Source: Candidatus Kurthia intestinigallinarum (GTDB taxonomy: Bacteria; Bacillota; Bacilli; Bacillales_A; Planococcaceae). From it: DNA of 64,000 nucleotides. Shown one piece after another: positions 34,981-45,500 of the stretch. Under the pieces are notes generated by a model. The model was not told the DNA's origin and ran no database searches. It worked only from the letters and a program-made list of their open reading frames with translations. The stretch covers positions 1-64,000 of the forward strand of contig NZ_JTFC01000031.1 in NCBI RefSeq assembly GCF_003991225.1. Reading direction: 5' to 3'. How positions within the stretch are numbered: position 1 is the stretch's first letter; each line of letters opens with the position of its first letter. Position numbers and translations under genes: made by a program.

Positions 34981-35829
34981 ATGACGTTATCACAGCATAC
35001 TACGACGCCGACAAAGCGTAAGAAAATAACGGTATTACCGGGCTTCAAATTAACGCTTGGTTATACCGTACTGTACATTAGTATTTTAGTTTTACTACCA
35101 TTATCAACACTCGTTTGGAATACGATGCAGTTATCATGGGCCGATTTCTGGGCCGTCATTACAGACCCCCGCGTCGTTGCCTCGTATAAAGTAACATTTG
35201 GCACCGCCCTCATTGCCGCCATGATCAATGTTATTTTCGGCACGATGATTGCGTGGGTGCTTGTGCGCTATGACTTCTTCGGTAAGAAATTGATTGATGG
35301 CCTTGTCGATTTACCATTCGCTCTGCCAACAGCCGTTGCCGGTATCGCCTTAACCGCTTTATATGCACCAAATGGCTGGATTGGTCAATTTCTACCGTTT
35401 CAGGTCGCCTTTACACCACTGGGCATTATCGTGGCACTAACATTCATTGGACTTCCATTTGTTGTGCGTACTGTTCAGCCAGTGCTTGAAAATGTAGGGG
35501 CTGAATCGGAAGAAGCAAGCGCGTCACTTGGCGCCAATCGCCTACAAACCTTTACAAAGGTCATTTTTCCGGAGCTTATTCCAGCAATCTTAACAGGCTT
35601 TACACTCGCCTTCTCGCGCGCACTTGGTGAATACGGCTCGGTCGTTTTCATTGCCGGTAATATGCCAATGAAAACCGAGATTACCCCGCTGATGATTATG
35701 ACGAAGCTTGAACAATATGATTATGCAGGCGCCACAGCAATCGCCGTTGTCATGCTTGTCGCATCATTCGTTATTTTACTAGTCATGAATACGATTCAAT
35801 GGCTCGTTAGCCGTAAATATACTGTGTAA
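34981..35829 (+). CDS. cysT: Sulfate ABC transporter permease CysT (CysU)
   Basis: A 282-residue permease with six membrane segments. The EAA loop is EEASASLGANRLQTFTKVIF, with the preceding LVDLPFALPTAVAGIALT typical of CysT. It pairs with CysW in the membrane and couples to CysA. Ribosome site GAGGTGA, 13 nt after sbp. Confidence 0.95.
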   Translation: MTLSQHTTTPTKRKKITVLPGFKLTLGYTVLYISILVLLPLSTLVWNTMQLSWADFWAVITDPRVVASYKVTFGTALIAAMINVIFGTMIAWVLVRYDFFGKKLIDGLVDLPFALPTAVAGIALTALYAPNGWIGQFLPFQVAFTPLGIIVALTFIGLPFVVRTVQPVLENVGAESEEASASLGANRLQTFTKVIFPELIPAILTGFTLAFSRALGEYGSVVFIAGNMPMKTEITPLMIMTKLEQYDYAGATAIAVVMLVASFVILLVMNTIQWLVSRKYTV

Positions 35830-35844
35830 GGAGTTGAAGCACCA

Positions 35845-36705
35845 ATGGTTATTTCACTGGATTCATCCAAACAATCGGTTAAAGCCGACCCGACATCACT
35901 TAAAGAACCGCGTATCGTTCGCATTGCGCTTACGACGCTTTCACTATTGTTTTTATTTATTTTTCTCGTTATGCCGCTAGCAGTTATTTTTATTTCGGCA
36001 TTACGCAAAGGGCTCGATGTTTACGTCGCCTCGATTACAGAATCGGATGCACTTAGCGCCATCCAATTAACGTTATTAGTAGCGGTTATTGCGGTACCAC
36101 TGAATACGCTTTTTGGTATTATCGCCGCTTGGTGTATTACGAAGTTTAACTTCAAGGGACGGAACCTGCTTATTACAATTATCGATTTACCATTTGCCGT
36201 ATCGCCGGTTATCGCCGGTCTTGTTTTTATTTTAGTATTCGGTGCACAGGGCCTATTTGGCGAATGGTTTTTAAATCACGACTTCCCGATTGTCTTTGCG
36301 CTACCAGGGATTTTACTAGCCTCCCTCTTTGTGACGGTACCATTTGTAGCTCGCGAGCTTATTCCACTTATGCAAGCACAAGGCACACAAGAAGAGGAAG
36401 CGAGTGTATCACTTGGCGCAAACGGCTTCCAAACCTTTTGGCATGTCACACTGCCCAATATTAAATGGGGACTTTTATACGGTGTTATTTTATGTAATGC
36501 CCGCGTCATGGGCGAATTCGGTGCGGTATCAGTCGTATCCGGTCATGTACGTGGCTTAACAAATACGATGCCACTACATATTGAAGTACTTTACAATGAA
36601 TATCAATTTACTGCAGCCTTTGCGGTTGCATCGTTAATGTCGCTACTGGCGATTTTAACGATCATTATTAAAAACATCATCGAATGGAAAACGGCACATC
36701 GCTAA
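35845..36705 (+). CDS. cysW: Sulfate ABC transporter permease CysW
   Basis: A 286-residue permease with six membrane segments. [20 protein letters not shown] and the EAA loop [20 protein letters not shown] are the CysW signatures; [20 protein letters not shown] marks the last helices. It is 15 nt downstream of cysT with ribosome site AAGGAG. Confidence 0.95.
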   Translation: MVISLDSSKQSVKADPTSLKEPRIVRIALTTLSLLFLFIFLVMPLAVIFISALRKGLDVYVASITESDALSAIQLTLLVAVIAVPLNTLFGIIAAWCITKFNFKGRNLLITIIDLPFAVSPVIAGLVFILVFGAQGLFGEWFLNHDFPIVFALPGILLASLFVTVPFVARELIPLMQAQGTQEEEASVSLGANGFQTFWHVTLPNIKWGLLYGVILCNARVMGEFGAVSVVSGHVRGLTNTMPLHIEVLYNEYQFTAAFAVASLMSLLAILTIIIKNIIEWKTAHR

Positions 36706-36717
36706 GGGGGAACTTAC

Positions 36718-37791
36718 ATGAGTATTACGATTCAAAATGTCAAAAAACAATTCGGCGATTTCACAGCCGTTGACAATGTCTCAATCGATATTGAATCCGG
36801 AGAATTAATCGCGCTACTTGGCCCGTCCGGCTCAGGAAAAACATCATTACTACGCATTATTGCAGGTCTTGAGCAATTAGACGAAGGCGCTATTTTATTC
36901 GATGGTGAAAACATTACAAACATCCATGCGAAAGAACGAAATATTGGCTTTGTGTTCCAGCATTATGCGCTATTCCGTCATATGACGGTGTTTGATAATG
37001 TGGCCTATGGCTTAAAAGTACGCCCGCGTAAAACACGTCCATCTAAAAAGGAAATTCGCGATAAAGTCATGACATTACTATCACTCGTCAAGCTTGAAAA
37101 TTTCGCTGATCGTTACCCAAATCAATTATCTGGTGGGCAGCGTCAGCGTGTAGCACTCGCTCGCGCATTAGCCGTCGAGCCAAAAGTATTATTACTTGAT
37201 GAACCATTCGGTGCGCTTGATGCTAAAGTACGTAAGGATTTACGCCGCTGGTTACGCAAGATGCATAATGAATTCCATGTAACGAGTATTTTTGTGACAC
37301 ATGACCAAGAAGAGGCGCTTGATGTAGCAGACAGAATTGTTGTTATGAATAAAGGCCATATCGAACAAGTCGGTCCACCTGAGGAAGTATATGACCATCC
37401 AAATAGCCCATTTGTCTACGATTTCTTAGGCAATGTCAATTTATTTAAAGGACGTATGCAAAATGGCCAACTTGTAAATGGCAACTTCTCAGTGGATGTC
37501 CCCGAGGCGGAGACGACATCCGAAGCTGAGGCAATTGGCTATGTTCGCCCACATGATATTCATATTGAGCGCACGAAAACATTTGACGATGCCGTACAGG
37601 CGAATATTATTTATATTCATGCTATCGGGCCAATCGTGCAAATTGAATTACATCGTGATGATATCGATGAATATTTAGAAGCGGAGCTACCGAAAGAACA
37701 ATTCCGTGCACTTGAATTAAAACGCGGCGAACAGGTCTACATTCGCCCTCGTCAGTTAAAAGTATTTATTCCAGAAGATTTTTCAATTTAA
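36718..37791 (+). CDS. cysA: Sulfate ABC transporter ATP-binding protein CysA
   Basis: A 357-residue ATPase. Walker [12 protein letters not shown] (about residue 35), Q-loop [15 protein letters not shown] signature [15 protein letters not shown], Walker [12 protein letters not shown] and switch His VTHDQEEA are intact. A C-terminal TOBE-type regulatory domain (~240-350) includes [12 protein letters not shown]. Last gene of the operon, followed by a terminator. Confidence 0.96.
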   Translation: MSITIQNVKKQFGDFTAVDNVSIDIESGELIALLGPSGSGKTSLLRIIAGLEQLDEGAILFDGENITNIHAKERNIGFVFQHYALFRHMTVFDNVAYGLKVRPRKTRPSKKEIRDKVMTLLSLVKLENFADRYPNQLSGGQRQRVALARALAVEPKVLLLDEPFGALDAKVRKDLRRWLRKMHNEFHVTSIFVTHDQEEALDVADRIVVMNKGHIEQVGPPEEVYDHPNSPFVYDFLGNVNLFKGRMQNGQLVNGNFSVDVPEAETTSEAEAIGYVRPHDIHIERTKTFDDAVQANIIYIHAIGPIVQIELHRDDIDEYLEAELPKEQFRALELKRGEQVYIRPRQLKVFIPEDFSI

Positions 37792-37796
37792 GTATC

Positions 37797-37833
37797 AAAA
37801 AAACGGTCAGCGCATTACGCGTTGACCGTTTTT
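37797..37833 (+). terminator. Terminator of sbp-cysTWA
   Basis: AAAACGGTCAGCGC-atta-CGCGTTGACCGTTTTTT, a long stem with a T run. Confidence 0.92.
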
Positions 37834-37857
37834 TGGTACGGGGGAGCAGCAATAAAA

Positions 37858-37889
37858 AACCATCCTTCTTCGTTTGAAGAAGGATGGTT
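37858..37889 (-). terminator. Terminator of the siderophore operon
   Basis: AACCATCCTTCTTC-gttt-GAAGAAGGATGGTT is a perfect 14-bp stem just past the dhbB stop. In minus orientation it is followed by TTTTTTATTG. Confidence 0.9.
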
Positions 37890-37903
37890 ACTACTTTTAC
37901 TAA

Positions 37904-38557
37904 TTATACATGCGCTAATTGTGCTTCAAGTTGTGCAATAAGCTGACGAGTTTGCAGTGTTGCGGCACATTTTTCACGTGCATAACGAATGCCCATCAGA
38001 TGATCTTCTTCTGAGAAATCCGCTACAGCATCGGTAATATAAAATGGCTGAATATCGTACATAAAGGCCTCCGCAGCCGTTAAAAGACAGCCGATATGCG
38101 CGTAAATACCACAAATCATTAATTGATCGCGCTCCCACACATCCTTCATGAGCTCTTCTAAATTACTTTTCTTAAATGCACTATAGCGCCATTTCGTCAT
38201 AACCGTATCTTTTTGTGTTGGCGCAAGCGCGGGTGTAATCGCGGTAATCGTATCGTCCTCACGTAGACCGTCACCCCAGAAATCGGTTAGTAAAGCACGG
38301 TCCTCTGCATGCTGGTCCCCTGGCTGTGCTGTATAGACAACTGGAATTTCTAATGTAGCGCATAGCTCTTTAATGCGCTGAATATTGGCAATCAGCTCAG
38401 GGATTGGCGCCTGTGTTTGATCATAATAGCTTAAAAAGTAATTTTGCATATCATGCACAAGAAGTACGCTACGTTTTGCATCTACTTTCCAGTTGATTTT
38501 TTCATTTACTTCCTCCGCCTTTGGCATTGGATACGATTGAATTTTTGGAATTGACAT
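37904..38557 (-). CDS. dhbB: Isochorismatase (DhbB without carrier domain)
   Basis: A 217-residue isochorismatase that splits isochorismate to 2,3-dihydro-2,3-dihydroxybenzoate and pyruvate. Catalytic residues: Asp in LLVHDMQNYF, Lys in MTKWRYSAFKKS, and the ICGIYAHIGCLLTAAEAFMY block. B. subtilis DhbB and E. coli EntB (about 285-310 residues) carry a C-terminal aryl carrier domain; here the protein ends right after the catalytic domain (QLEAQLAHV). The missing carrier is supplied by the separate gene at 49419-49634. Last gene of the operon. Confidence 0.93.
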   Translation of the reverse strand: MSIPKIQSYPMPKAEEVNEKINWKVDAKRSVLLVHDMQNYFLSYYDQTQAPIPELIANIQRIKELCATLEIPVVYTAQPGDQHAEDRALLTDFWGDGLREDDTITAITPALAPTQKDTVMTKWRYSAFKKSNLEELMKDVWERDQLMICGIYAHIGCLLTAAEAFMYDIQPFYITDAVADFSEEDHLMGIRYAREKCAATLQTRQLIAQLEAQLAHV

Positions 38558-38559
38558 GA

Positions 38560-39720
38560 TTAAAACTCTCCCTTCGTTGTTACCTCTTCAGGCATTGCAT
38601 TGAGCATTGTTTGGAATTTCGCACCGGTTTCACACGCTTCTTCAGCCGGCACAGATGTTTCAACAATGCCCGCCCCTGCATAAAGTGTTAGCCCTGTTGC
38701 ATGGATTTTCCCGCAGCGAATCGTCACGACCCATTCACCATTCCCTGCTGCATCCATATAGCCGACGATCCCGGCAAAATAACCACGGTCAAATGGCTCG
38801 ATTTTTTGAATGGCGCTAAATGCCGCTTCACGAGGTTGACCACAAACAGCGGGTGTTGGGTGTAATAAATTAGCAAGTTCAAGAGATGACAGCGCCTCTT
38901 CGCCAACCTCCGCTGTTACGACCGTTGATAAATGAATCATTGAATCGGTATATAAAATACTTGGTGAGGCTGGTACATGTAAATTTTTCACATGCGGCCC
39001 TAGTGCCTGTTTTACCATTTCAACGACGATGCGGTGCTCATGTAAATCCTTCGCTGATTGCATTAATTCAGCTGCACTCGCCGCGTCTACCGCTTCCACA
39101 TATGTACGCTTTCTAGAGCCAGCGATTGGATTAGCAGTAATGCGGTTGCCCTCTCGTTTAATAAGCAGCTCAGGACTTGCGCCAAGTAATGTTTCATTAT
39201 TTGCTAATGGAATCGAATACGTATAACCTTTGTCATTATGCGTTGCTAAATAATGCAGTAGCTCACGATGTGGCACACTTGGCGCCTCGATTTCAAGCGT
39301 ACGCGCTAGTACAACCTTTGTCATACTACCTTGTTTAATTTGCTTCACCGATGCATCTACCATCGCTTCAAATTTTGTGCGACTTGGATACGATGTCACA
39401 CGTGTAGCGTCAAACTGTGCCTTCGCTGCGCGCTCTTCCTCATACGCTTCATTGGCTTCAATTTGTGGATGAGAAGCAAGCTGTAGTGCCGGCTGTTTCG
39501 TAATATCAAACGGAATAGCACCGACGATGACCGCCTGATCATCGTCCGCTGCATGGAGTGCCTTCATCATTCGTTCATTTACAGAAGCAAGTGAATGACA
39601 TGCAGGTATATTGACCGCGCTGCAAGCTGTGCCTACAATTGTTTTTGTCGGTGTTTTAAAAAATACATGCTTTGTTGAAAGCTTTTGTAATTGTTGCTGT
39701 AGCGAATACGTTGTAATCAT
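38560..39720 (-). CDS. dhbC: Isochorismate synthase
   Basis: A 386-residue chorismate-using enzyme that converts chorismate to isochorismate, the first step of 2,3-dihydroxybenzoate synthesis. It has the TANPIAGSRKRT motif, the DLHEHRIVVEMV segment, HPTPAVCGQPREAA and the C-terminal metal site FAGIVGYMD / TIRCGKI. Length matches DhbC/EntC (~390-400). It lies 2 nt upstream of dhbB and 11 nt after dhbA. Confidence 0.95.
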   Translation of the reverse strand: MITTYSLQQQLQKLSTKHVFFKTPTKTIVGTACSAVNIPACHSLASVNERMMKALHAADDDQAVIVGAIPFDITKQPALQLASHPQIEANEAYEEERAAKAQFDATRVTSYPSRTKFEAMVDASVKQIKQGSMTKVVLARTLEIEAPSVPHRELLHYLATHNDKGYTYSIPLANNETLLGASPELLIKREGNRITANPIAGSRKRTYVEAVDAASAAELMQSAKDLHEHRIVVEMVKQALGPHVKNLHVPASPSILYTDSMIHLSTVVTAEVGEEALSSLELANLLHPTPAVCGQPREAAFSAIQKIEPFDRGYFAGIVGYMDAAGNGEWVVTIRCGKIHATGLTLYAGAGIVETSVPAEEACETGAKFQTMLNAMPEEVTTKGEF

Positions 39721-39731
39721 CGAATTTCCTC

Positions 39732-40478
39732 CTAGACTCCTAATGTAGCGCCGCCGTCGACTACGACATTGCCCATCGTAATATGATTTGCCTTTGATGA
39801 TAGTAAGAATAAAATGACGTTTGCGATATCTTCTGGCTCTGCAATTTTTTGTAGCGGAATACCAACTTTATAGCGCGCTAAATTCCCTTGAATCACATTG
39901 GCAGCACCTGATTCATCTTGCCACATTGACGTTTGCATATTCGTAAATGTTGACCCTGGTGACACAACATTACAGCGAATACCATAAGGAGCTAATTCTA
40001 GTCCTAGTGCCTGGCAATAACGAATTGTTGCTGCCTTTGATGCACCATATGCGCCAATATCTAAGCGCGGTAGAGAGGCTGAGTTCGACCCAACGACCAC
40101 GATATTCCCTTGCTGACGCTGTTTCATATAAGCTGCGACATGCTTCGTCACATGAAATACCCCTTTGACGTTTACATCAAATAGCTTATCCCACTGCTCT
40201 TCTGTACAATCACATAGATCGCCAACAACGAGTACCCCTGCCACATGCACAAGTGCGGTAATTTGTCCGATTGTCGCTTCGATTGTATCAATGGCAGCCT
40301 TCACTGCTTGGCCGTCACGAATGTCGACCACGAATTTCTCGACATCCGGTATTTGCTGTAATTTTTCTTCATCATAATCAATGACTGCGATTTGTTGATA
40401 TTGTGCGCGTAATTGGTCGACAACTGCACGACCAATCCCATTTGCGCCACCTACTACTACTGCTACTTGCTGTTCCAC
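39732..40478 (-). CDS. dhbA: 2,3-dihydro-2,3-dihydroxybenzoate dehydrogenase
   Basis: A 248-residue SDR that oxidises the dihydrodiol to 2,3-dihydroxybenzoate with NAD+. It has VVGGANGIG at the start, the catalytic Tyr-Lys in IGAYGASKAATIRYC and C-terminal ITMGNVVVDGGATLG. Assignment to DhbA/EntA rests on the position between siderophore genes. The GTG start shares its first base with the last base of the transporter's stop codon (TAGTG). Confidence 0.92.
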   Translation of the reverse strand: MEQQVAVVVGGANGIGRAVVDQLRAQYQQIAVIDYDEEKLQQIPDVEKFVVDIRDGQAVKAAIDTIEATIGQITALVHVAGVLVVGDLCDCTEEQWDKLFDVNVKGVFHVTKHVAAYMKQRQQGNIVVVGSNSASLPRLDIGAYGASKAATIRYCQALGLELAPYGIRCNVVSPGSTFTNMQTSMWQDESGAANVIQGNLARYKVGIPLQKIAEPEDIANVILFLLSSKANHITMGNVVVDGGATLGV

Positions 40479-41779
40479 TACTCATCATCCTTCGTCTGTT
40501 TTGGTAATACGAGATACATCACTGCTGCGATACATGCTGGAATCGCAAACAATAAATAATTCCAATAATTTGCGACATTCGCTGCTAATAAATAGCCGCC
40601 GATCAAGGGACCAACAATCGCACCGAGGCGTCCTACCGATAGCGCAGCACCTAATGCGGCACCACGACAGCTCGCATCATAATAGCTTGCGTTACAAGCA
40701 TTATTAAGATTTTGTGCACCAATCGACGCCGCGCCGCTAATGGCGACTAATACGTATAGCACCGGCATCGAAAAATGACACATAAGTAGTACTAAGCAAA
40801 CTGCACCTAAGCTATACAGTGTCGTTTGCACAATGCGACTGCCGAAGCGGTCCGCCACTAAGCCCCCGATAACTGAGCCGATAATTGCCCCAATATTTAA
40901 GGCGCATAGGAAGCTAATACTTGATGTAATGCCATAGCCCTGTGCACGCATGAGCTGTGGTAGCCATGTGCTTAAGCCGTATACGAGTAGTAATCCCATA
41001 AAGCAAATCACCCAAAACGATAAGGTGATTCGTGCACGACCCGCCGTAAATAATGCGCGTAGCGGCTGTTTCTTTTGCGGTTGCTTGGTGTGCCACTGGA
41101 CATCTTCTTCAAGGGCGAAATCCGGATTCATTTTTTGAACGATGGCACGCATTTTCTCAGGCTCACTTTGCGCTAGAAATGGTAAGGATTCCGGTAAGGA
41201 TTTAATCATCCACGGTAGCACAATAAGCGGCAGTGCACCGACAATAAATAATGACTGCCAGCCAAAATGTGGCATCATATACATGCCAAGCAGCGCGACT
41301 AAAATACCGCCTAGCGAATAGCCGCTAAACATAATGCCAACAAAGCGATTTCGCATTTTTCGTGGTGCGTACTCTGCCGTTAATGCGACAACAAGAGGCG
41401 GAATACCACCAAGTCCAATACCGGCGATAAAGCGGCAAATCGCGAAAAAGGGAATCGATGTGGCCAATGCATTGCAAAGCGTAAAGACGCTAAATAGCAC
41501 AACACAGTACACCAAAACCTTTTTGCGTCCTAGCTTATCTGCCATCACTCCCGCCATAAATGCGCCAATTAAGCTCCCAACAAGGGTGAGACTTGCAACC
41601 AGGCCAAGCGTTGCAACTGATATTCCCCATTCCTCGTGTAATACCGGGATGACGACTCCTAAAACCGATAGATCATAGCCGTCAAATAAAATTAAAAACA
41701 TCGTCCATGCTAAAATGGTTAGATGTACGCGTGAGACGCGACTTTTCTCGATGACCTCTTCAACAGAAACCATTTGCAT
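40478..41779 (-). CDS. MFS transporter of the aromatic-acid (AAHS) type inside the siderophore operon
   Basis: A 433-residue major-facilitator protein with twelve segments. LILFDGYDLSVLGVVIPVLH in helix 1, GVMADKLGRKKVL in loop 2-3 and ADRFGSRIVQ in loop 8-9 are typical of the aromatic acid/H+ symporter family (BenK/PcaK), not of the known bacillibactin exporter YmfD type. In the operon it may export the siderophore, or move 2,3-dihydroxybenzoate; both are inference. The start at 41779 has AAGGAAG eight bases before it and overlaps the sfp-like gene by 20 nt. Confidence 0.85.
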   Translation of the reverse strand: MQMVSVEEVIEKSRVSRVHLTILAWTMFLILFDGYDLSVLGVVIPVLHEEWGISVATLGLVASLTLVGSLIGAFMAGVMADKLGRKKVLVYCVVLFSVFTLCNALATSIPFFAICRFIAGIGLGGIPPLVVALTAEYAPRKMRNRFVGIMFSGYSLGGILVALLGMYMMPHFGWQSLFIVGALPLIVLPWMIKSLPESLPFLAQSEPEKMRAIVQKMNPDFALEEDVQWHTKQPQKKQPLRALFTAGRARITLSFWVICFMGLLLVYGLSTWLPQLMRAQGYGITSSISFLCALNIGAIIGSVIGGLVADRFGSRIVQTTLYSLGAVCLVLLMCHFSMPVLYVLVAISGAASIGAQNLNNACNASYYDASCRGAALGAALSVGRLGAIVGPLIGGYLLAANVANYWNYLLFAIPACIAAVMYLVLPKQTKDDE

Positions 41780-42386
41780 ATAAAACACTTCCTTTAAAAT
41801 CTACAAGTTGTGGACGTTCTTTTCGGTATGTGCAAACCGCAATCGTAAATGCGTCGTAAACGGTACGATAAACATATGGGCGCTGCCGCTCATTATGGAA
41901 ATACAAGCGATTGCGTTCAATATGCATCGCCGATAAATCATAATTCAAGCCAACACCGAGTAATTTGCCGTACGCTTCCTTCGCAGTCCAAACAGCGCTA
42001 AACGAACACTTCCCTGCTGTGACACGCTGCTGCTCCTTCGTGTGGAAGAGTGGCATAATCGACTCAATCACTGCTGTATCACGCCACTCGCAGTCGACAC
42101 CGATTTCCTCCTCCGAAAGCGCAACAACGACAAAGCCATTACTATGTGCCACATTAAAATGCATTGTGCCATGCGTCGCAAACGGCTTACCGTATTTTGT
42201 GTACGCAATATCTGAAAAGCCAATTAAATGCTCCATCATATAGCCTGCTAAAATACATGTTCGCTCATCCTCTTGTCGGTAAAAGCTCGCTGCCTTTTCT
42301 ACGCGTGCTGCTGGTAGCTCCTTTTTCATCCACTCAAAGTCCAAATCGGTCCACTGTGAAATCGAGCTTGTATAAACGATTGTCAT
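41760..42386 (-). CDS. sfp: 4'-phosphopantetheinyl transferase (Sfp type)
   Basis: A 208-residue PPTase, which attaches the phosphopantetheine arm to the carrier domains of the NRPS and the free ArCP. The two family motifs are IGVDCEWRD (Mg2+ site) and FSAVWTAKEAYGKLLGVGL. It is a little shorter than B. subtilis Sfp (224). The start at 42386 is eight bases from TAGGAG. Being in the dhb operon makes the pathway self-sufficient for carrier activation. Confidence 0.92.
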   Translation of the reverse strand: MTIVYTSSISQWTDLDFEWMKKELPAARVEKAASFYRQEDERTCILAGYMMEHLIGFSDIAYTKYGKPFATHGTMHFNVAHSNGFVVVALSEEEIGVDCEWRDTAVIESIMPLFHTKEQQRVTAGKCSFSAVWTAKEAYGKLLGVGLNYDLSAMHIERNRLYFHNERQRPYVYRTVYDAFTIAVCTYRKERPQLVDFKGSVLYANGFC

Positions 42387-42397
42387 AGCACACACTC

Positions 42398-42586
42398 CTA
42401 AAGCACTGGGCTTAAATCCTGCCAGTGTTGTTCAATATACGTGTCACACGCATCCTTTTGTGCAGGGCCAAACTGCTGCACCCAGCCTACTGGGATATCA
42501 ATATAAGCTGGCCATAATGAAAACTGCTGGACATTATTTTGCAACACAATAAATGATGCTTCTTGCTGTTCAAATGGATTAAACAT
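42398..42586 (-). CDS. MbtH-like protein
   Basis: A 62-residue MbtH-family chaperone of NRPS adenylation domains. The invariant residues are in place: NPFEQQEASFIVLQNN, QFSLWPAYIDIPVGW and HWQDLSP. Its start overlaps the end of the NRPS gene by 8 nt, so it is translated with it. It probably stabilises one or both adenylation domains, as MbtH does for DhbF in Bacillus. Confidence 0.95.
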   Translation of the reverse strand: MFNPFEQQEASFIVLQNNVQQFSLWPAYIDIPVGWVQQFGPAQKDACDTYIEQHWQDLSPVL

Positions 42587-45500
42587 GATGAATCATTCCT
42601 TTTTTAGTAAAATAATCAGCGATTTTTGCGCCAATTTCTCGAATTGGTTCTGGCTGACACATATCCTTATGACGGCAGGCAATTTCCTCAATCGCCATGT
42701 CGCCGATATAATCCTGCCAAATACGTGGATCAACCGCTTCGAACCACTCTGGTAAAATCGTCGATTGATAAAATAGCATCGACGCCTGACAACGACATGG
42801 TTCATGCGCACGCAGTAATGTAATCGAGTTCATATAGGTTTTTAGTAAGCGCTGTAATGTCTCGATCGATAAACTTGCGAGTGCGCTGCCTTCCTTCTTC
42901 AACAACGCGAGTACATTTTCAAGCGTCGGCTCACCCTCAATCAATTCAACATCTAAACCGCCTAGTGCGAGTAATGCTTCAACCGCTTCCTCCTCTAGTG
43001 TCTGATTCCCAATTTTATGATGCACAGGGTAGGCATCAAGAACAATTAGATGTGCCTGCTCCCCTTTAGCTTCTAGCTGTACCGCCATCTCCTGCACGAC
43101 ATTACCACCAAGTGACCAGCCTAATAATTCATAAGGTCCCTCTGGCTGTATACGCTGCATTTCCGTAATATAGCCTGCCGCCATGTCAGTTAAGGTTTGT
43201 GGTAAAGCACATGCCTCTGCAATCCCTACCGCCTGCAAGCCATACAGCGCTTGTTGCTGTGGTAAATACTGCATAAGCCCTGCATAGCACCAGCTCAAGC
43301 CGCCTGCTGGATGGACGCAAAATAGATTGTCTGAGCCATCATTTTTTCGAAGTGGTAATAGCGATTGTAATGAACTGGTTTCGTCAAGATCCTCCATATG
43401 CAGACATAGCTTCGCAACAGTTGGTGCTTCAAATAAATGCCCAATCGTTAAATCCATATCAAATGTTTGCTTCACATTTGTCATTAGCTGCACCGCTAGT
43501 AATGAATGCCCGCCAACTTCAAAGAACGAATCATGAATACCGATTTGCTGATTCCCTAACACATCTCTAAACAGCTGTAGCATTACTTCTTCTGTCGGAT
43601 TTGTTGGGCTGTCATTTGTCGAAGCATATTGTGGCTCTGGCAATGCCTTCGTATCAAGCTTGCCATTAGGTGTGAGCGGCATTTCTGTTATTTCAATAAA
43701 AGCATTCGGCATCATATAGCTTGGTAGAATGCTTGAAATTTGCTTTGTTGCGGCTACTTGCTGCCAATTATCTGCAATGACATAGGCGAAAATCCGCACA
43801 TCATCTTCACTATATTTTTTCACAACAGCCACAGCCTCACGTACACCCGCTACGGCTAATAATGCACGCTCGATTTCCTCTAGCTCGATACGGAATCCTC
43901 GAATTTTCACCTGATGATCAATGCGGCCAATATACGCCAAGTTGCCATCAGCAGTCCATTTTGCTAAGTCTCCTGTGCGATACATTCGACTGCCATCTGT
44001 TTTAAATGGATTGGCAATAAAGCGCTCTGCTGTCAGGGCAGGACGACCTAAATAGCCATGTGCAAGACCATCACCCGCGACATACATCTCACCAATAACG
44101 CCTGCTGGCACTGGCTGTAGCATGGCATCTAGCACATAAATTTCTAAGTCCGGAATCGCCTCACCAATTAGACTTGCTTGGCGCTCCGTTACGAGTTCTT
44201 CACTCAATGCTTGATACGATACATGGACCGTCGTTTCGGTAATACCATACATATTCACAAGCACCGTATCCTCCTTGTATTTGGCATACCATTTGCGTAA
44301 ACGCTCAAAGCTCAGCGCTTCGCCACCAAAAATAACCGTACGCAGCTGTAATCGGGTATCTGTTGCCTGATCCGCTTCAATTAATTGATAAAAAGCAGAT
44401 GGCGTTTGATTTAATACCGTCACACGCTCATCAATTAATAAACGATGGAAGGCCCCTGGTGTACGACTGACATCAAATGGCACAACGACTAGCTTCGCAC
44501 CTGTTAGCAGCGCACCCCAAATTTCCCAAATCGAGAAGTCAAAGGCATAGGAATGGAAGAATGTCCAACTATCTGCAGCACTAAAGTGATACCAATCATC
44601 CGTTGCATCAAGCAAACGAATGACATTATTATGTGGAATGACAACACCCTTTGGCTTTCCTGTAGAGCCTGACGTATAAATGACATAGGCTGGGTGCTGT
44701 GGTGTAATAGCCACTTCAATATTATCCGTTTCATACGCTTCAAATGGCACAGTCGCCATCACTATTTCTGCCTCATAGCCACGCGGTTCATCAACGACAA
44801 TGAAGCGTGGGTTCGCGCTCTCTAAAATATAGTGAATGCGCTCTGTAGGATAGTGAGGATCAATCGGCACATACGCCGCACCTGTTTTTAATACCGCCAC
44901 AATTCCAACAAGCATATCAAGACCGCGCTCCATAATAAGCGCCACATAATCACGTGGCTTAACACCCTGTGCCTGCAAATGACGTGCGAGCTGATTCGCT
45001 CGTTCATTTAACTGACGATACGTTAGTGTCTGTCCTTCATACGTGACAGCGACTTGTTCTGCATAGGTGATGGCCATTTGTTCAAAACGCGCGACAATCG
45101 TTGCCGGTGCATAATGCTTCGCCTCTGTGACCGCCTGTGTCAGTAATGTCGTTTGTTCATGAGGCAGTAATAATGGTAATGCCGTAAGCGTCAGCTGTGC
45201 ATCACTACTTACCGCATCGAGTACTTGCTCAAAGCGCATCAGTAAATCCTCGATAATTGGTGCTGTAAATTTCGTCGCATCATATTCTGCGATAACAGCT
45301 AATGCTTCTTCACGCCAATCAAATTCAAGCGCCAGCTCAACCTTCGCTGTGTCTGTTTGAATCAGACGTACATGCGCTTGCTGTCCTTCTAATGCCAGTG
45401 TCAGCGCTGGATTATTTTGCATCGTTAGCATGACTTGGAATAATGGATTTTTCGTCCCTGTACGACGTGGATTGACACGTTCTACCACTTGGTCAAATGG

